DNA of 64,000 nt, from NCBI GenBank assembly GCA_036946415.1, contig JAQIJD010000002.1, positions 1 to 64,000 of the forward strand. Direction: 5' to 3'. A model generated the notes under the pieces. That model was not told the DNA's origin. It saw only the letters and a program-made list of their open reading frames with translations, and did not search any database. Positions 8,671 to 15,437 of the stretch are shown here, piece after piece. The DNA is from Sphingomonas_Q fennica_A (GTDB taxonomy: Bacteria > Pseudomonadota > Alphaproteobacteria > Sphingomonadales > Sphingomonadaceae). The position numbers and the translations under genes are program-made. The first letter of the stretch is position 1; every line of letters starts with the position of its first letter.

Positions 8671-9042
8671 GTGGTTCAACTCGCAGAATGGAACGCCGAG
8701 ACGATCGGCATCGCCGACCTCGACGCGATGGACGATGCGGCGCTCGACCGGCTGCCCTTCGGCGTCGTCGCGATGGACGCCGATGGTATCGCCCGCCGCT
8801 ACAACGACACGGAAGCGCAGCTTGCCGGGCTGGATCGCGAGCGGATCATCGGCGCGCATTTCTTCGATACCATCGCCCAGTGCATGAACAATTTCATGGT
8901 CGCCCAGCGCTATGAGGACGAGCCGGAACTGGATGCGGTCGTGCCGTTCGTGCTGACGCTGCGGATGCGCCCCACGCCGGTACGGCTGCGCCTGTTGCAG
9001 CGGCCCGGCGTCGCGCTCAGCTACCTCCTCATCAAGCGCTGA
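8671..9042 (+). CDS. Photoactive yellow protein-like PAS photoreceptor candidate
   Basis: Started at GTG 8671 the product is 123 residues, against 125 for Halorhodospira halophila PYP. Compared with that sequence from memory the two run almost without gaps at a constant offset of two. The chromophore cysteine (Cys69 in PYP) is C71 in FFDTIAQC, the chromophore-contacting Tyr42 and Glu46 are Y44 and E48 in RYNDTEA, and PYP Met100 is M99 in LRMRPTPV. Thr50 and Arg52 are replaced by Ala and Leu. The gene therefore keeps the residues needed to attach and tune p-coumaric acid, although no tyrosine ammonia-lyase or coumaroyl ligase gene is in this window. The next gene, 10 bases downstream, encodes a PAS-PAS-GGDEF enzyme, suggesting light or redox input to c-di-GMP. 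An upstream GTG at 8605 is possible but lacks a ribosome site. It could also be a non-chromophoric PAS relative. Confidence 0.75.
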   Translation: MVQLAEWNAETIGIADLDAMDDAALDRLPFGVVAMDADGIARRYNDTEAQLAGLDRERIIGAHFFDTIAQCMNNFMVAQRYEDEPELDAVVPFVLTLRMRPTPVRLRLLQRPGVALSYLLIKR

Positions 9043-9052
9043 GGCGGGCGCC

Positions 9053-10357
9053 GTGGAGATGCCCTCCGCCGAGGCCCAGGGCCTGATGGAATTCCTGTAC
9101 GCCTGCCCGGTGGGCCTGGTGGAGATCGACGGGGCGGGCACCGTCACCATGATGAACCCGCACGCCATGAAGCATCTGCTGCCGATGGCGGGCGATCGCG
9201 ACATGACCAACCTGTTCTCGATCCTGGAAGGCTGCGCGCCCGAATTGCGCAACCTGTTCGACGCCCATGAAAGCGGGCGGGGGACGGTGGCGGACGGGCT
9301 GCGGATCATGGTCGATCTCGGCCGCGGGCGGGGCGGTTCGGACCCCAAGGTCCTGTCCTGCACGCTGGTGCGGATGCGGCCCGATCGCGCCATCGCCACC
9401 TTCGTCGACATCACCCAGCAGGTCGCGCAGGAGCGGCGGCTGCGGCAGGCGGAGACGTGGTTCGCCTCGCTGCTCGACGGGATCAACGATTATGCGATCC
9501 TCACCATCTCCGCCGACGGCTGGATCGAGGCGGCCAACGCCTCCTTCCCGCGCCAGACGGGGATGGCGGTGGAGCATGTCGTCGGCCGCTATCTGGACGA
9601 GGTGCTGACGATCGACGCCCAGTCCGGCGAATTGCTGTGCGGCGACCAGCTGCGGCTGGCCGAGCGCGACGGCTGGTGCCTGACCGAAGGCTGGCAGGCG
9701 CGTACCGACGGCGGCCGCTACTGGTGCCAGCGGCTGGTGGCGGCGCGCGTGGCGGAGGGCGATGCCGGCGTCTCGGGCTTCACCGTGGTGCTGCGCGACG
9801 TGGTGCGGCAGCAGGGCGATTCGGACGAATTGCGCCGGATGCTGACGCGCGATCATCTGACCGGCGCCGCCAACCGCGCCCATTTCTACCGCATCGCCGA
9901 GCGCGAGCAGCAGCGCTGGGAGGCGGACGGGCGGCCCTTCTCGCTGGTGATGATCGATGTCGATCATTTCAAGGCGGTCAACGACGTCCACGGCCATCCG
10001 GTCGGCGACCGGTTGCTGCGCGCGCTGACCGAGGCCTGCCAGGCGACGCTGCGCCCCGGCGACCTGTTCGCGCGGCTGGGCGGCGAGGAATTCGCGGTGC
10101 TGCTGCCCAATACCGACATCGGCCGGGCGATGCTGCTGGCCGAACGGCTGCGGGCGCAGGTGGCGGCGATGCGGATCGACGGGCAGGGCGGCCCGCTGGC
10201 GGTGACGGCGAGCCTCGGATGCGCGGACATCCACCACGGCGGGCCGACGATCGAGGCGCTGGTCGCCGCGGCGGACAGCGCGCTCTACGCCGCCAAGCGC
10301 GGCGGCCGCAATCGCGTGTCCCGCTATGCCGCGCTGATGGAGGTGGGCGCCGCCTGA
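9053..10357 (+). CDS. PAS-PAS-GGDEF diguanylate cyclase
   Basis: The protein is 434 residues and has no membrane segment. Two PAS-like domains (about 8-115 and 135-260) precede a GGDEF domain. The catalytic motif is GGEEF at residue 343, preceded by RPGD at 334-337, the RxxD product-inhibition site at its usual five-residue spacing, and by MIDVDHFKAVND, which carries the metal-binding aspartate. It should be an active, feedback-controlled enzyme making cyclic di-GMP from two GTP. GTG 9053 is favoured because GAGGCGGG lies just upstream; ATG 9059 is an alternative. It follows the PYP-like gene with only 10 bases between them, so both are likely one transcript and the small PAS protein may regulate this enzyme. 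Confidence 0.9.
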   Translation: MEMPSAEAQGLMEFLYACPVGLVEIDGAGTVTMMNPHAMKHLLPMAGDRDMTNLFSILEGCAPELRNLFDAHESGRGTVADGLRIMVDLGRGRGGSDPKVLSCTLVRMRPDRAIATFVDITQQVAQERRLRQAETWFASLLDGINDYAILTISADGWIEAANASFPRQTGMAVEHVVGRYLDEVLTIDAQSGELLCGDQLRLAERDGWCLTEGWQARTDGGRYWCQRLVAARVAEGDAGVSGFTVVLRDVVRQQGDSDELRRMLTRDHLTGAANRAHFYRIAEREQQRWEADGRPFSLVMIDVDHFKAVNDVHGHPVGDRLLRALTEACQATLRPGDLFARLGGEEFAVLLPNTDIGRAMLLAERLRAQVAAMRIDGQGGPLAVTASLGCADIHHGGPTIEALVAAADSALYAAKRGGRNRVSRYAALMEVGAA

Positions 10358-10370
10358 CGGCGCGCGCCGA

Positions 10371-11696
10371 TCACCCCCACAGCACGGGATCGAAGCGCAG
10401 CGGCTCGCCCACCGCCTGTGCGGCGAGCGCGCCGTCGCGCATCACGACATGGCCGCGGACGATCGTGCCGACCGGCCGGCCGGTGATCGCGCGGCCGGTG
10501 AACGGGCTCCACCCGCAGCGCGAGGCGAGCCAGCTTTCCTCGATCGTCCAGCGCGCCTTCAGGTCGACGAGCGTGAAATCGGCGTCGTAGCCCGCGGCGA
10601 TCCGCCCCTTGGCGGTGAGGCCGAACACGCGCTGCGGCCCGGCCGAAGTGAGTTCCACCAGCCGCTGGAGCGTCAGGCGGCCGGCGGCGACATGATCCAG
10701 CATCAGCGGCAGCAGCGTCTGCACCCCGGGCATGCCCGATGGGGAGGCGGGATAGGGCTTGGCCTTTTCCTCCCGCGTATGCGGTGCGTGATCCGATCCG
10801 ATCACGTCCGGCACGCCCTGATTGAGCCAGTGCCACAGGCCGTCGCGATGCGCGCCCGAGCGGATCGGCGGGTTCATCTGCGCGAAGGTGCCGAGCGCCG
10901 GATACGCTTCCTCGCCGGCCAGCGTCAGATGCTGGGGCGTGACTTCGCAGGTGGCGAAATCCTTGTGCCGGGCGATCAGCGCCAGTTCGGCCGGCGTGGT
11001 GACGTGGAGGACGTGGATGCGGCGGTTGGCGGCCTTCGCCAGCCGCAGGATGCGCTGCGTGGCGAGGAGCGCGCTCTCGTCGTCGCGCCAGACGGGGTGG
11101 CTGGCGGGATCGCCCTCGATCCGCTCGCCCATCCGCGCCTGCATCCGCGTCTCGTCCTCGGCATGGATGGCGACGCGGCGATGCCCTTCGGCCAGCACGC
11201 GGGCGAGGTCGCCATCTTCCGAAACGAGCAGATCGCCGGTGGAGGCGCCCATGAACACCTTGATGCCGGCGGTGCCGGGCAGGCGTTCCAGCTCCGCCAG
11301 ATGGGGCACGTTGGCGGCGGTGGCGCCGACGTAGAAGGCATGGTCACACCACATGCGGTGGTGGGCGCGGGCGAGCTTGTCGGCGATGGCCTCGGCCGAA
11401 TCGGTATTGGGCTTGGTGTTCGGCATCTCGAACACGGCGGTGACGCCGCCCAGCACCGCGGCGCGGCTGCCCGTCTCCAGATCCTCCTTCGCCTCCAGGC
11501 CCGGCTCGCGGAAGTGGACCTGGCTGTCGATCACGCCGGGCAGCACGGTGAGGCCGGCGCAGTCGATCGTCTCGGCGGCGTCGCCCGTCACGCCCAGTTC
11601 GACGATCCTGCCGCCGCTGACGCCGACCGACGTCTCGACCGGGCCGCCCGGCGTCCACACGGTGCCGTTCTTCAGGATCAGATCGTAGGTGGGCAT
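10371..11696 (-). CDS. pyrC: Dihydroorotase-family amidohydrolase
   Basis: The 441-residue protein belongs to the class I dihydroorotase/allantoinase group of metal-dependent hydrolases. Landmarks are VIDSQVHFREPG near residue 57, GIKVFMGASTG with the lysine expected to be carboxylated, HVLHVTT, and GSDHAPHT with the late metal-site aspartate. Dihydroorotase closes carbamoyl-aspartate to dihydroorotate in pyrimidine synthesis. The first metal motif is normally HxH, but here the first histidine is Q59, as also in a known alphaproteobacterial subgroup annotated as dihydroorotase. ATG 11696 begins MPTYDLILKNG, the usual family start. It is transcribed divergently from ygfZ, 53 bases away. Without pyrB beside it, another cyclic amidase role cannot be excluded. 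Confidence 0.8.
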   Translation of the reverse strand: MPTYDLILKNGTVWTPGGPVETSVGVSGGRIVELGVTGDAAETIDCAGLTVLPGVIDSQVHFREPGLEAKEDLETGSRAAVLGGVTAVFEMPNTKPNTDSAEAIADKLARAHHRMWCDHAFYVGATAANVPHLAELERLPGTAGIKVFMGASTGDLLVSEDGDLARVLAEGHRRVAIHAEDETRMQARMGERIEGDPASHPVWRDDESALLATQRILRLAKAANRRIHVLHVTTPAELALIARHKDFATCEVTPQHLTLAGEEAYPALGTFAQMNPPIRSGAHRDGLWHWLNQGVPDVIGSDHAPHTREEKAKPYPASPSGMPGVQTLLPLMLDHVAAGRLTLQRLVELTSAGPQRVFGLTAKGRIAAGYDADFTLVDLKARWTIEESWLASRCGWSPFTGRAITGRPVGTIVRGHVVMRDGALAAQAVGEPLRFDPVLWG

Positions 11697-11749
11697 AAGG
11701 CTACTCCGGCGGGGTGGCGGGACGGGTCGGCCCCTCCTACCTGTCCGCA

Positions 11750-12454
11750 ATGCCCGCCACCACCCTTGCGGATCGCGCGATCCTCCGTCTCTCCGGCCCC
11801 GACGTGCGGGGCTTCCTTCAGGGCCTCGTCACCAATGACGTGGCCGGCCCCCTGCCGGTCTGGGCGGGGCTGCTGTCCGCACAGGGCAAGGCGCTGTTCG
11901 ATTTCCTCGTCTGGGCGGACGGCGACGATCTGCTGATCGATTGCGAGGCGGCGGCGGCCGAGGCGCTGGCGCGGCGGCTGACGCTCTATCGCCTGCGCCG
12001 GCCGATCACGATCGCCCCCGATCCCGCGCTCGCCGTCCATTGGGCGGCCGAAGGGGAGGCGGGGGTGGCCGATCCGCGCCTGCTTGCGCTCGGCCGCCGC
12101 TGGATCGCCCCGCCGGGGGCGGCGGTCGAGGGGTGGCGCGCGCATCGGCTGGCGCTGGGCGTGGCGGAGGGGCAGGCCGAACTGGGGCAGGACAAGACCT
12201 TGTGGCTGGAGGCCAATGCCGCCGAGCTGAATGGCGTGAGCTTCACCAAGGGCTGCTATGTGGGCCAAGAGAATACGGCGCGGATGAACTGGCGGCAGAA
12301 GGTGTCGCGCCGGCTGTTCGTCGTCCCCGCCGATCCGGGCGAGGCGGGCGTCTGGTATCCCGACATCGGCCGCGGCGTCGTCCGCCGGCGGGTCGAGGCG
12401 GCGGGCGATGCGATCGTGCCCGGCTGGCTGGCGACGGCGCTGGCAGCGGACTGA
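11750..12454 (+). CDS. ygfZ: Folate-binding YgfZ-type iron-sulfur cluster protein
   Basis: The 234-residue product is a GcvT-like folate-binding protein. The family signature KGCYVGQENTARM (the K-G-C-Y-x-G-Q-E motif) lies near residue 170, and an N-terminal FLQGLVTNDV segment is also typical. In E. coli, YgfZ uses tetrahydrofolate to help maintain or repair certain Fe-S enzymes such as MiaB; this copy is expected to act in the cytoplasm in the same way. Alphaproteobacterial members are shorter than the E. coli protein of about 326 residues, so the length is normal for the clade. ATG 11750 is taken because the family start MPATTLADR fits. No strong ribosome site is visible. Confidence 0.88.
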   Translation: MPATTLADRAILRLSGPDVRGFLQGLVTNDVAGPLPVWAGLLSAQGKALFDFLVWADGDDLLIDCEAAAAEALARRLTLYRLRRPITIAPDPALAVHWAAEGEAGVADPRLLALGRRWIAPPGAAVEGWRAHRLALGVAEGQAELGQDKTLWLEANAAELNGVSFTKGCYVGQENTARMNWRQKVSRRLFVVPADPGEAGVWYPDIGRGVVRRRVEAAGDAIVPGWLATALAAD

Positions 12455-12506
12455 CCGGAACCCGGCGGCCCCCGGAACGTCCTCACCCCCCGACAGGGAG
12501 GTGTCC

Positions 12507-13433
12507 ATGCCCGAAACGTTCATCGGCCTGCCCCGGCGATCCGCCGACGATCTGGCGGACGTGCGCGTCGCCGTGCTGGGTGCGGCGGAGGCGTCGCCCT
12601 ACAAATTGGGCGAGGCGAGCCATTCGGCCGGCGCCCCCGCCGCGCTGCGCCGCGCGTCGATGCGGTTCGCGGGATCGCTGATGCAGCATGACTTCGATCT
12701 GGGCGCCGCCTTCTTCACCGCCAGGGACGATCATCGCGGCCTCGCCGATTGCGGGGACGTGAAGACCAGCACCTACGAGCCGGAGGCCAATCGCGCCGCG
12801 ATCACCGAAGGCGTCGCCCGGCTGCTGGCGGCGGGCGTGCGCCCGCTGGTGCTGGGCGGGGACGATTCGGTGCCGATTCCTGTGCTGGCCGCCTATGAAG
12901 GGCACGGGCCGCTGACGATCCTGCACATCGACGCGCATGTCGATTGGGCGGACGTGATCCAGGGCAATCCTTATGGCTACGGATCGCCGATGCGGCGTGC
13001 GGCGGAGATGCCGTGGGTGACGGGGATGGTGCAGGTCGGCATCCGCGGGCTCGGTTCGGGCGAGGGCTGGCAGCATGACGATGCGCGCGCCTGGGGGAGC
13101 CATATCGTCACCAGCTACGATCTGCACGATCGGGGCGTGGCGGCGGTGCTGGCGCTGATCCCCGAGGGCGCGCGCGTCTTCGTCTCGATCGATTGCGACG
13201 GGATCGATCCGGCGATCCTGCCCGCGGTCAACATGCCGACGCCCGGCGGCCTCGGCTATGAGGATATGATCCGCCTGCTGCGCAGCACGGCGGCGAAGGC
13301 CGAGATCGTCGGCACCGCGATCCTCGAATATGTGCCCGTGCATGACAATGGCCGCCAGCTTTCGGGGCAGGTGGCGGCGCGGATCGGCGCGGTGGCGATG
13401 GGGCTGATGGCGGGGTTCGGGCGGGCGGCCTAG
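12507..13433 (+). CDS. Agmatinase/arginase-family ureohydrolase with altered metal site
   Basis: The product is 308 residues, normal for ureohydrolases that release urea from guanidino compounds. The manganese motifs are recognisable: LGGDDSVPI, HIDAHVDW with its D-H-D triad, and SIDCDGIDP with two aspartates. The first motif is normally GGDHS, but the histidine is replaced by D120. PYGYGSPMRRA stands where agmatinases have a SHGTPFRRA-like segment, so the substrate may not be agmatine. ATG 12507 has AGGGAGG six bases upstream. It lies 52 bases behind ygfZ on the same strand and is followed by an inverted repeat that may end transcription. Confidence 0.78.
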   Translation: MPETFIGLPRRSADDLADVRVAVLGAAEASPYKLGEASHSAGAPAALRRASMRFAGSLMQHDFDLGAAFFTARDDHRGLADCGDVKTSTYEPEANRAAITEGVARLLAAGVRPLVLGGDDSVPIPVLAAYEGHGPLTILHIDAHVDWADVIQGNPYGYGSPMRRAAEMPWVTGMVQVGIRGLGSGEGWQHDDARAWGSHIVTSYDLHDRGVAAVLALIPEGARVFVSIDCDGIDPAILPAVNMPTPGGLGYEDMIRLLRSTAAKAEIVGTAILEYVPVHDNGRQLSGQVAARIGAVAMGLMAGFGRAA

Positions 13434-13464
13434 GACGGATCGACGGTCAGTCCCGCGGGCGATC

Positions 13465-13570
13465 CTCCCCTCCCTGAAAGGGAGGGGCCGGGGGTGGGTT
13501 CGTTGCGAGGCTCGGTTCCGCCAGGCAACCGGCGAACCCACCCCCGACCCCTCCCTTTCAGGGAGGGGAG
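13465..13570. repeat. BIME-like repeat: two inverted CTCCCTGAAAGGGAG hairpins
   Basis: Arms of about 38 bases, each containing the self-complementary core CTCCCTGAAAGGGAG and then a GGGGGTGGGTTCG stretch, face each other around a short variable centre. The arms differ at one base. A near-identical unit lies at 58972-59076 and a diverged one near 976-1084. It separates two convergent genes and could act as a terminator. No transposase of the REP-associated type is in the window. Confidence 0.8.
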
Positions 13571-13574
13571 CGGT

Positions 13575-14459
13575 CTAGTCCGTCGCCCAGTCGCGGCGGC
13601 GATAGCCCTGCGCCCACAGCAGGGCGGTCAGGTCGCCATGATCGATGCGGGCGCCGGCCGCGGCGGCGGTGGCGGGCTTGGCGTGGTAGGCGACGCCGAG
13701 GCCGGCTTCGCGGATCATCGGTATGTCGTTGGCGCCGTCGCCCACCGCCAGCACGGAGGCGGCGGGGATGCCGAGCGCCTGCGCCTCGGCCAGCAGGGTC
13801 TGCCGCTTGGTTTCGGCGCCCACGATCGGGCGCTGGACGGTGCCGGCGAGGCGGCCGCCCGCGATGTCCAGCACGTTGGCGACGGCGCGGTGGAAGCCGA
13901 TCGCCGCCGCCACCGCATCGGTGAAGGCGGTGAAGCCGCCCGAGACGAGCACCGCCCGCGCGCCGGCCGCGCGCATCGTCCGCACCAGCGTCCGCGCGCC
14001 GGGCATCAGCGTCACGCGCTCCTCCCGGCAGCGATCGATCACGGCGGCGTCCAGCCCGGCGAGCAGCTTGACGCGGGCGTCGAGCGCACCCTCAAAATCC
14101 AGTTCGCCGCGCATTGCCCGCTCGGTGATCTCGGCGACCTGCGACTTGATGCCGGCATAATCGGCCAGTTCGTCGATGCATTCGATCGTGATCATCGTCG
14201 AATCCATGTCGGCGAGCAGCAGCCGCTTGGCGCGCCCCTCCGCGGGCTGGACGACCACGTCGACGCCGGGCGACAGCCCCTCCAGCGCGGCGCGCGCCGC
14301 CTCCGCCGTCAGGCCGGCGAAAGGCAGGTCGCAGGCGTCGCCCTCGTCCAGCCATTCGGGGGCCGCGGCGGTGCCGCCGGCATCGGCGATGGCGGCCGCC
14401 GCCGCATCGATATCCTGTCGGGCGAGCCGCCCGGCCGCTATGAGTGTCGCGATGGCCAA
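13575..14459 (-). CDS. serB: Phosphoserine phosphatase SerB
   Basis: The 294-residue cytoplasmic HAD-family phosphatase carries motif I ADMDSTMI with the nucleophilic aspartate, motif II VLVSGGFTAF, and motif III GDGANDIPMI. The region after motif I (ECIDELADYAG) is the SerB cap. It performs the last step of serine synthesis. An N-terminal domain of about 80 residues precedes motif I, as in long SerB proteins. The best start is a TTG at 14459 giving LAIATLIAAGRL, which matches relatives from the same order. It overlaps the start region of miaA on the other strand by a few bases, so the two genes are divergent with touching 5' ends. Confidence 0.9.
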   Translation of the reverse strand: MAIATLIAAGRLARQDIDAAAAAIADAGGTAAAPEWLDEGDACDLPFAGLTAEAARAALEGLSPGVDVVVQPAEGRAKRLLLADMDSTMITIECIDELADYAGIKSQVAEITERAMRGELDFEGALDARVKLLAGLDAAVIDRCREERVTLMPGARTLVRTMRAAGARAVLVSGGFTAFTDAVAAAIGFHRAVANVLDIAGGRLAGTVQRPIVGAETKRQTLLAEAQALGIPAASVLAVGDGANDIPMIREAGLGVAYHAKPATAAAAGARIDHGDLTALLWAQGYRRRDWATD

Positions 14460-15390
14460 TGATGATCTCCCTGCCGTGGCGCTTATCGCGGGGCCGACGG
14501 CGAGCGGCAAGTCGGCCCTGGCGCTGGCGCTGGCGGCGCGGACGCCGGCGACGATCGTCAACGCCGATTCGGCGCAGGTCTATCGCGACCTGCGCCTCCT
14601 TTCCGCCCGGCCGAGCGCGGCGGAGGAAGCGCAGGCGCCGCACCGCCTGTTCGGCCATCGCGACGGGGCGGAGCCTTGTTCGGCGGCGGACTGGGCGGGG
14701 GAGGCGAAGGCGGCGATCGCCGAGGCGCAGGGCGCGGGGCGGCTGCCGGTGCTGGTCGGCGGGACCGGACTCTACATCAAGACTTTGCTCGACGGGATCG
14801 CGCCGGTGCCGCCGATCGATCCCGCCGTTCGCGCGCGCGTGCGGGCCTTGCCGGTGGCGCAGGCGGCGATGGCGCTGGCGGCGGAGGATCCCGCGGCGGC
14901 GGCGCGGCTCGCCCCCAGCGATACGACGCGCATCGCCCGCGCGCTGGAGGTGGTGCGATCGACCGGGCGGCCGCTGGCGGCGTGGCAGGCGGCGCGGAGC
15001 GGGGGCATCGCGGGCAGGGTGCGGCTGGTGCCGATCATCCTGCTGCCGCCGCGCGACTGGCTGCGCGCGCGCATCGCCACGCGCTTCGCGGCGATGATGG
15101 CGGGCGGGGCGGGGGAGGAGGTGGCGGCGCTGCTGGCGCGCGGGCTGGACCCGGCGCTGCCGGTGATGCGCGCGATCGGCGTGCCCGAGATTGCGGCGTG
15201 GCTGCGCGGGCAGATGGATGCGGCGGCGGCCGTCGATGCGGCGGTCACCGCCAGCCGCCGCTATGCCAAGCGCCAGCGGACCTGGCTGGCGCATCAGCTT
15301 CCGCCCGAATGGCCGCGCATCGAGCAGCCGATGGATGACGCGCTGACAGCACAACTCGCAATAAAATTACACGAACAAGCGTTGACATGA
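14452..15390 (+). CDS. miaA: tRNA dimethylallyltransferase MiaA
   Basis: The protein is 312 residues from ATG 14452 (316 from ATG 14440). The P-loop GPTASGKSA is near residue 13, followed by VNADSAQVYRDLRLLSARP and GGTGLYIKTL, all MiaA hallmarks. It transfers a dimethylallyl group to A37 of tRNAs reading codons that begin with U. The C-terminal YAKRQRTWL binds the anticodon stem. It is divergent from serB with overlapping start regions and lies directly upstream of ilvB, whose leader begins right after the stop codon. No good ribosome site separates the two candidate starts. Confidence 0.92.
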   Translation: MANDDLPAVALIAGPTASGKSALALALAARTPATIVNADSAQVYRDLRLLSARPSAAEEAQAPHRLFGHRDGAEPCSAADWAGEAKAAIAEAQGAGRLPVLVGGTGLYIKTLLDGIAPVPPIDPAVRARVRALPVAQAAMALAAEDPAAAARLAPSDTTRIARALEVVRSTGRPLAAWQAARSGGIAGRVRLVPIILLPPRDWLRARIATRFAAMMAGGAGEEVAALLARGLDPALPVMRAIGVPEIAAWLRGQMDAAAAVDAAVTASRRYAKRQRTWLAHQLPPEWPRIEQPMDDALTAQLAIKLHEQALT

Positions 15391-15410
15391 TAGTTTTCTG
15401 TCTTTAGCGG
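15382..15410 (+). promoter_or_regulatory. Possible promoter for ilvB
   Basis: A perfect TTGACA (15382-15387) lies in the last codons of miaA, in an AT-richer stretch that stands out from the GC-rich surroundings. The -10 region about 17 bases on (TAGCGG) is poor. The position, some 50 bases before the ilvB ATG, is right for a promoter. Confidence 0.3.
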
Positions 15411-15437
15411 ACGCCCCTCACGATAAGCGAGCAGATT

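Noticed and set aside
15391..15437. Leader-peptide attenuator before ilvB
   Set aside because: The 47-base gap contains no Leu/Val/Ile-rich small frame and no terminator-antiterminator pair.
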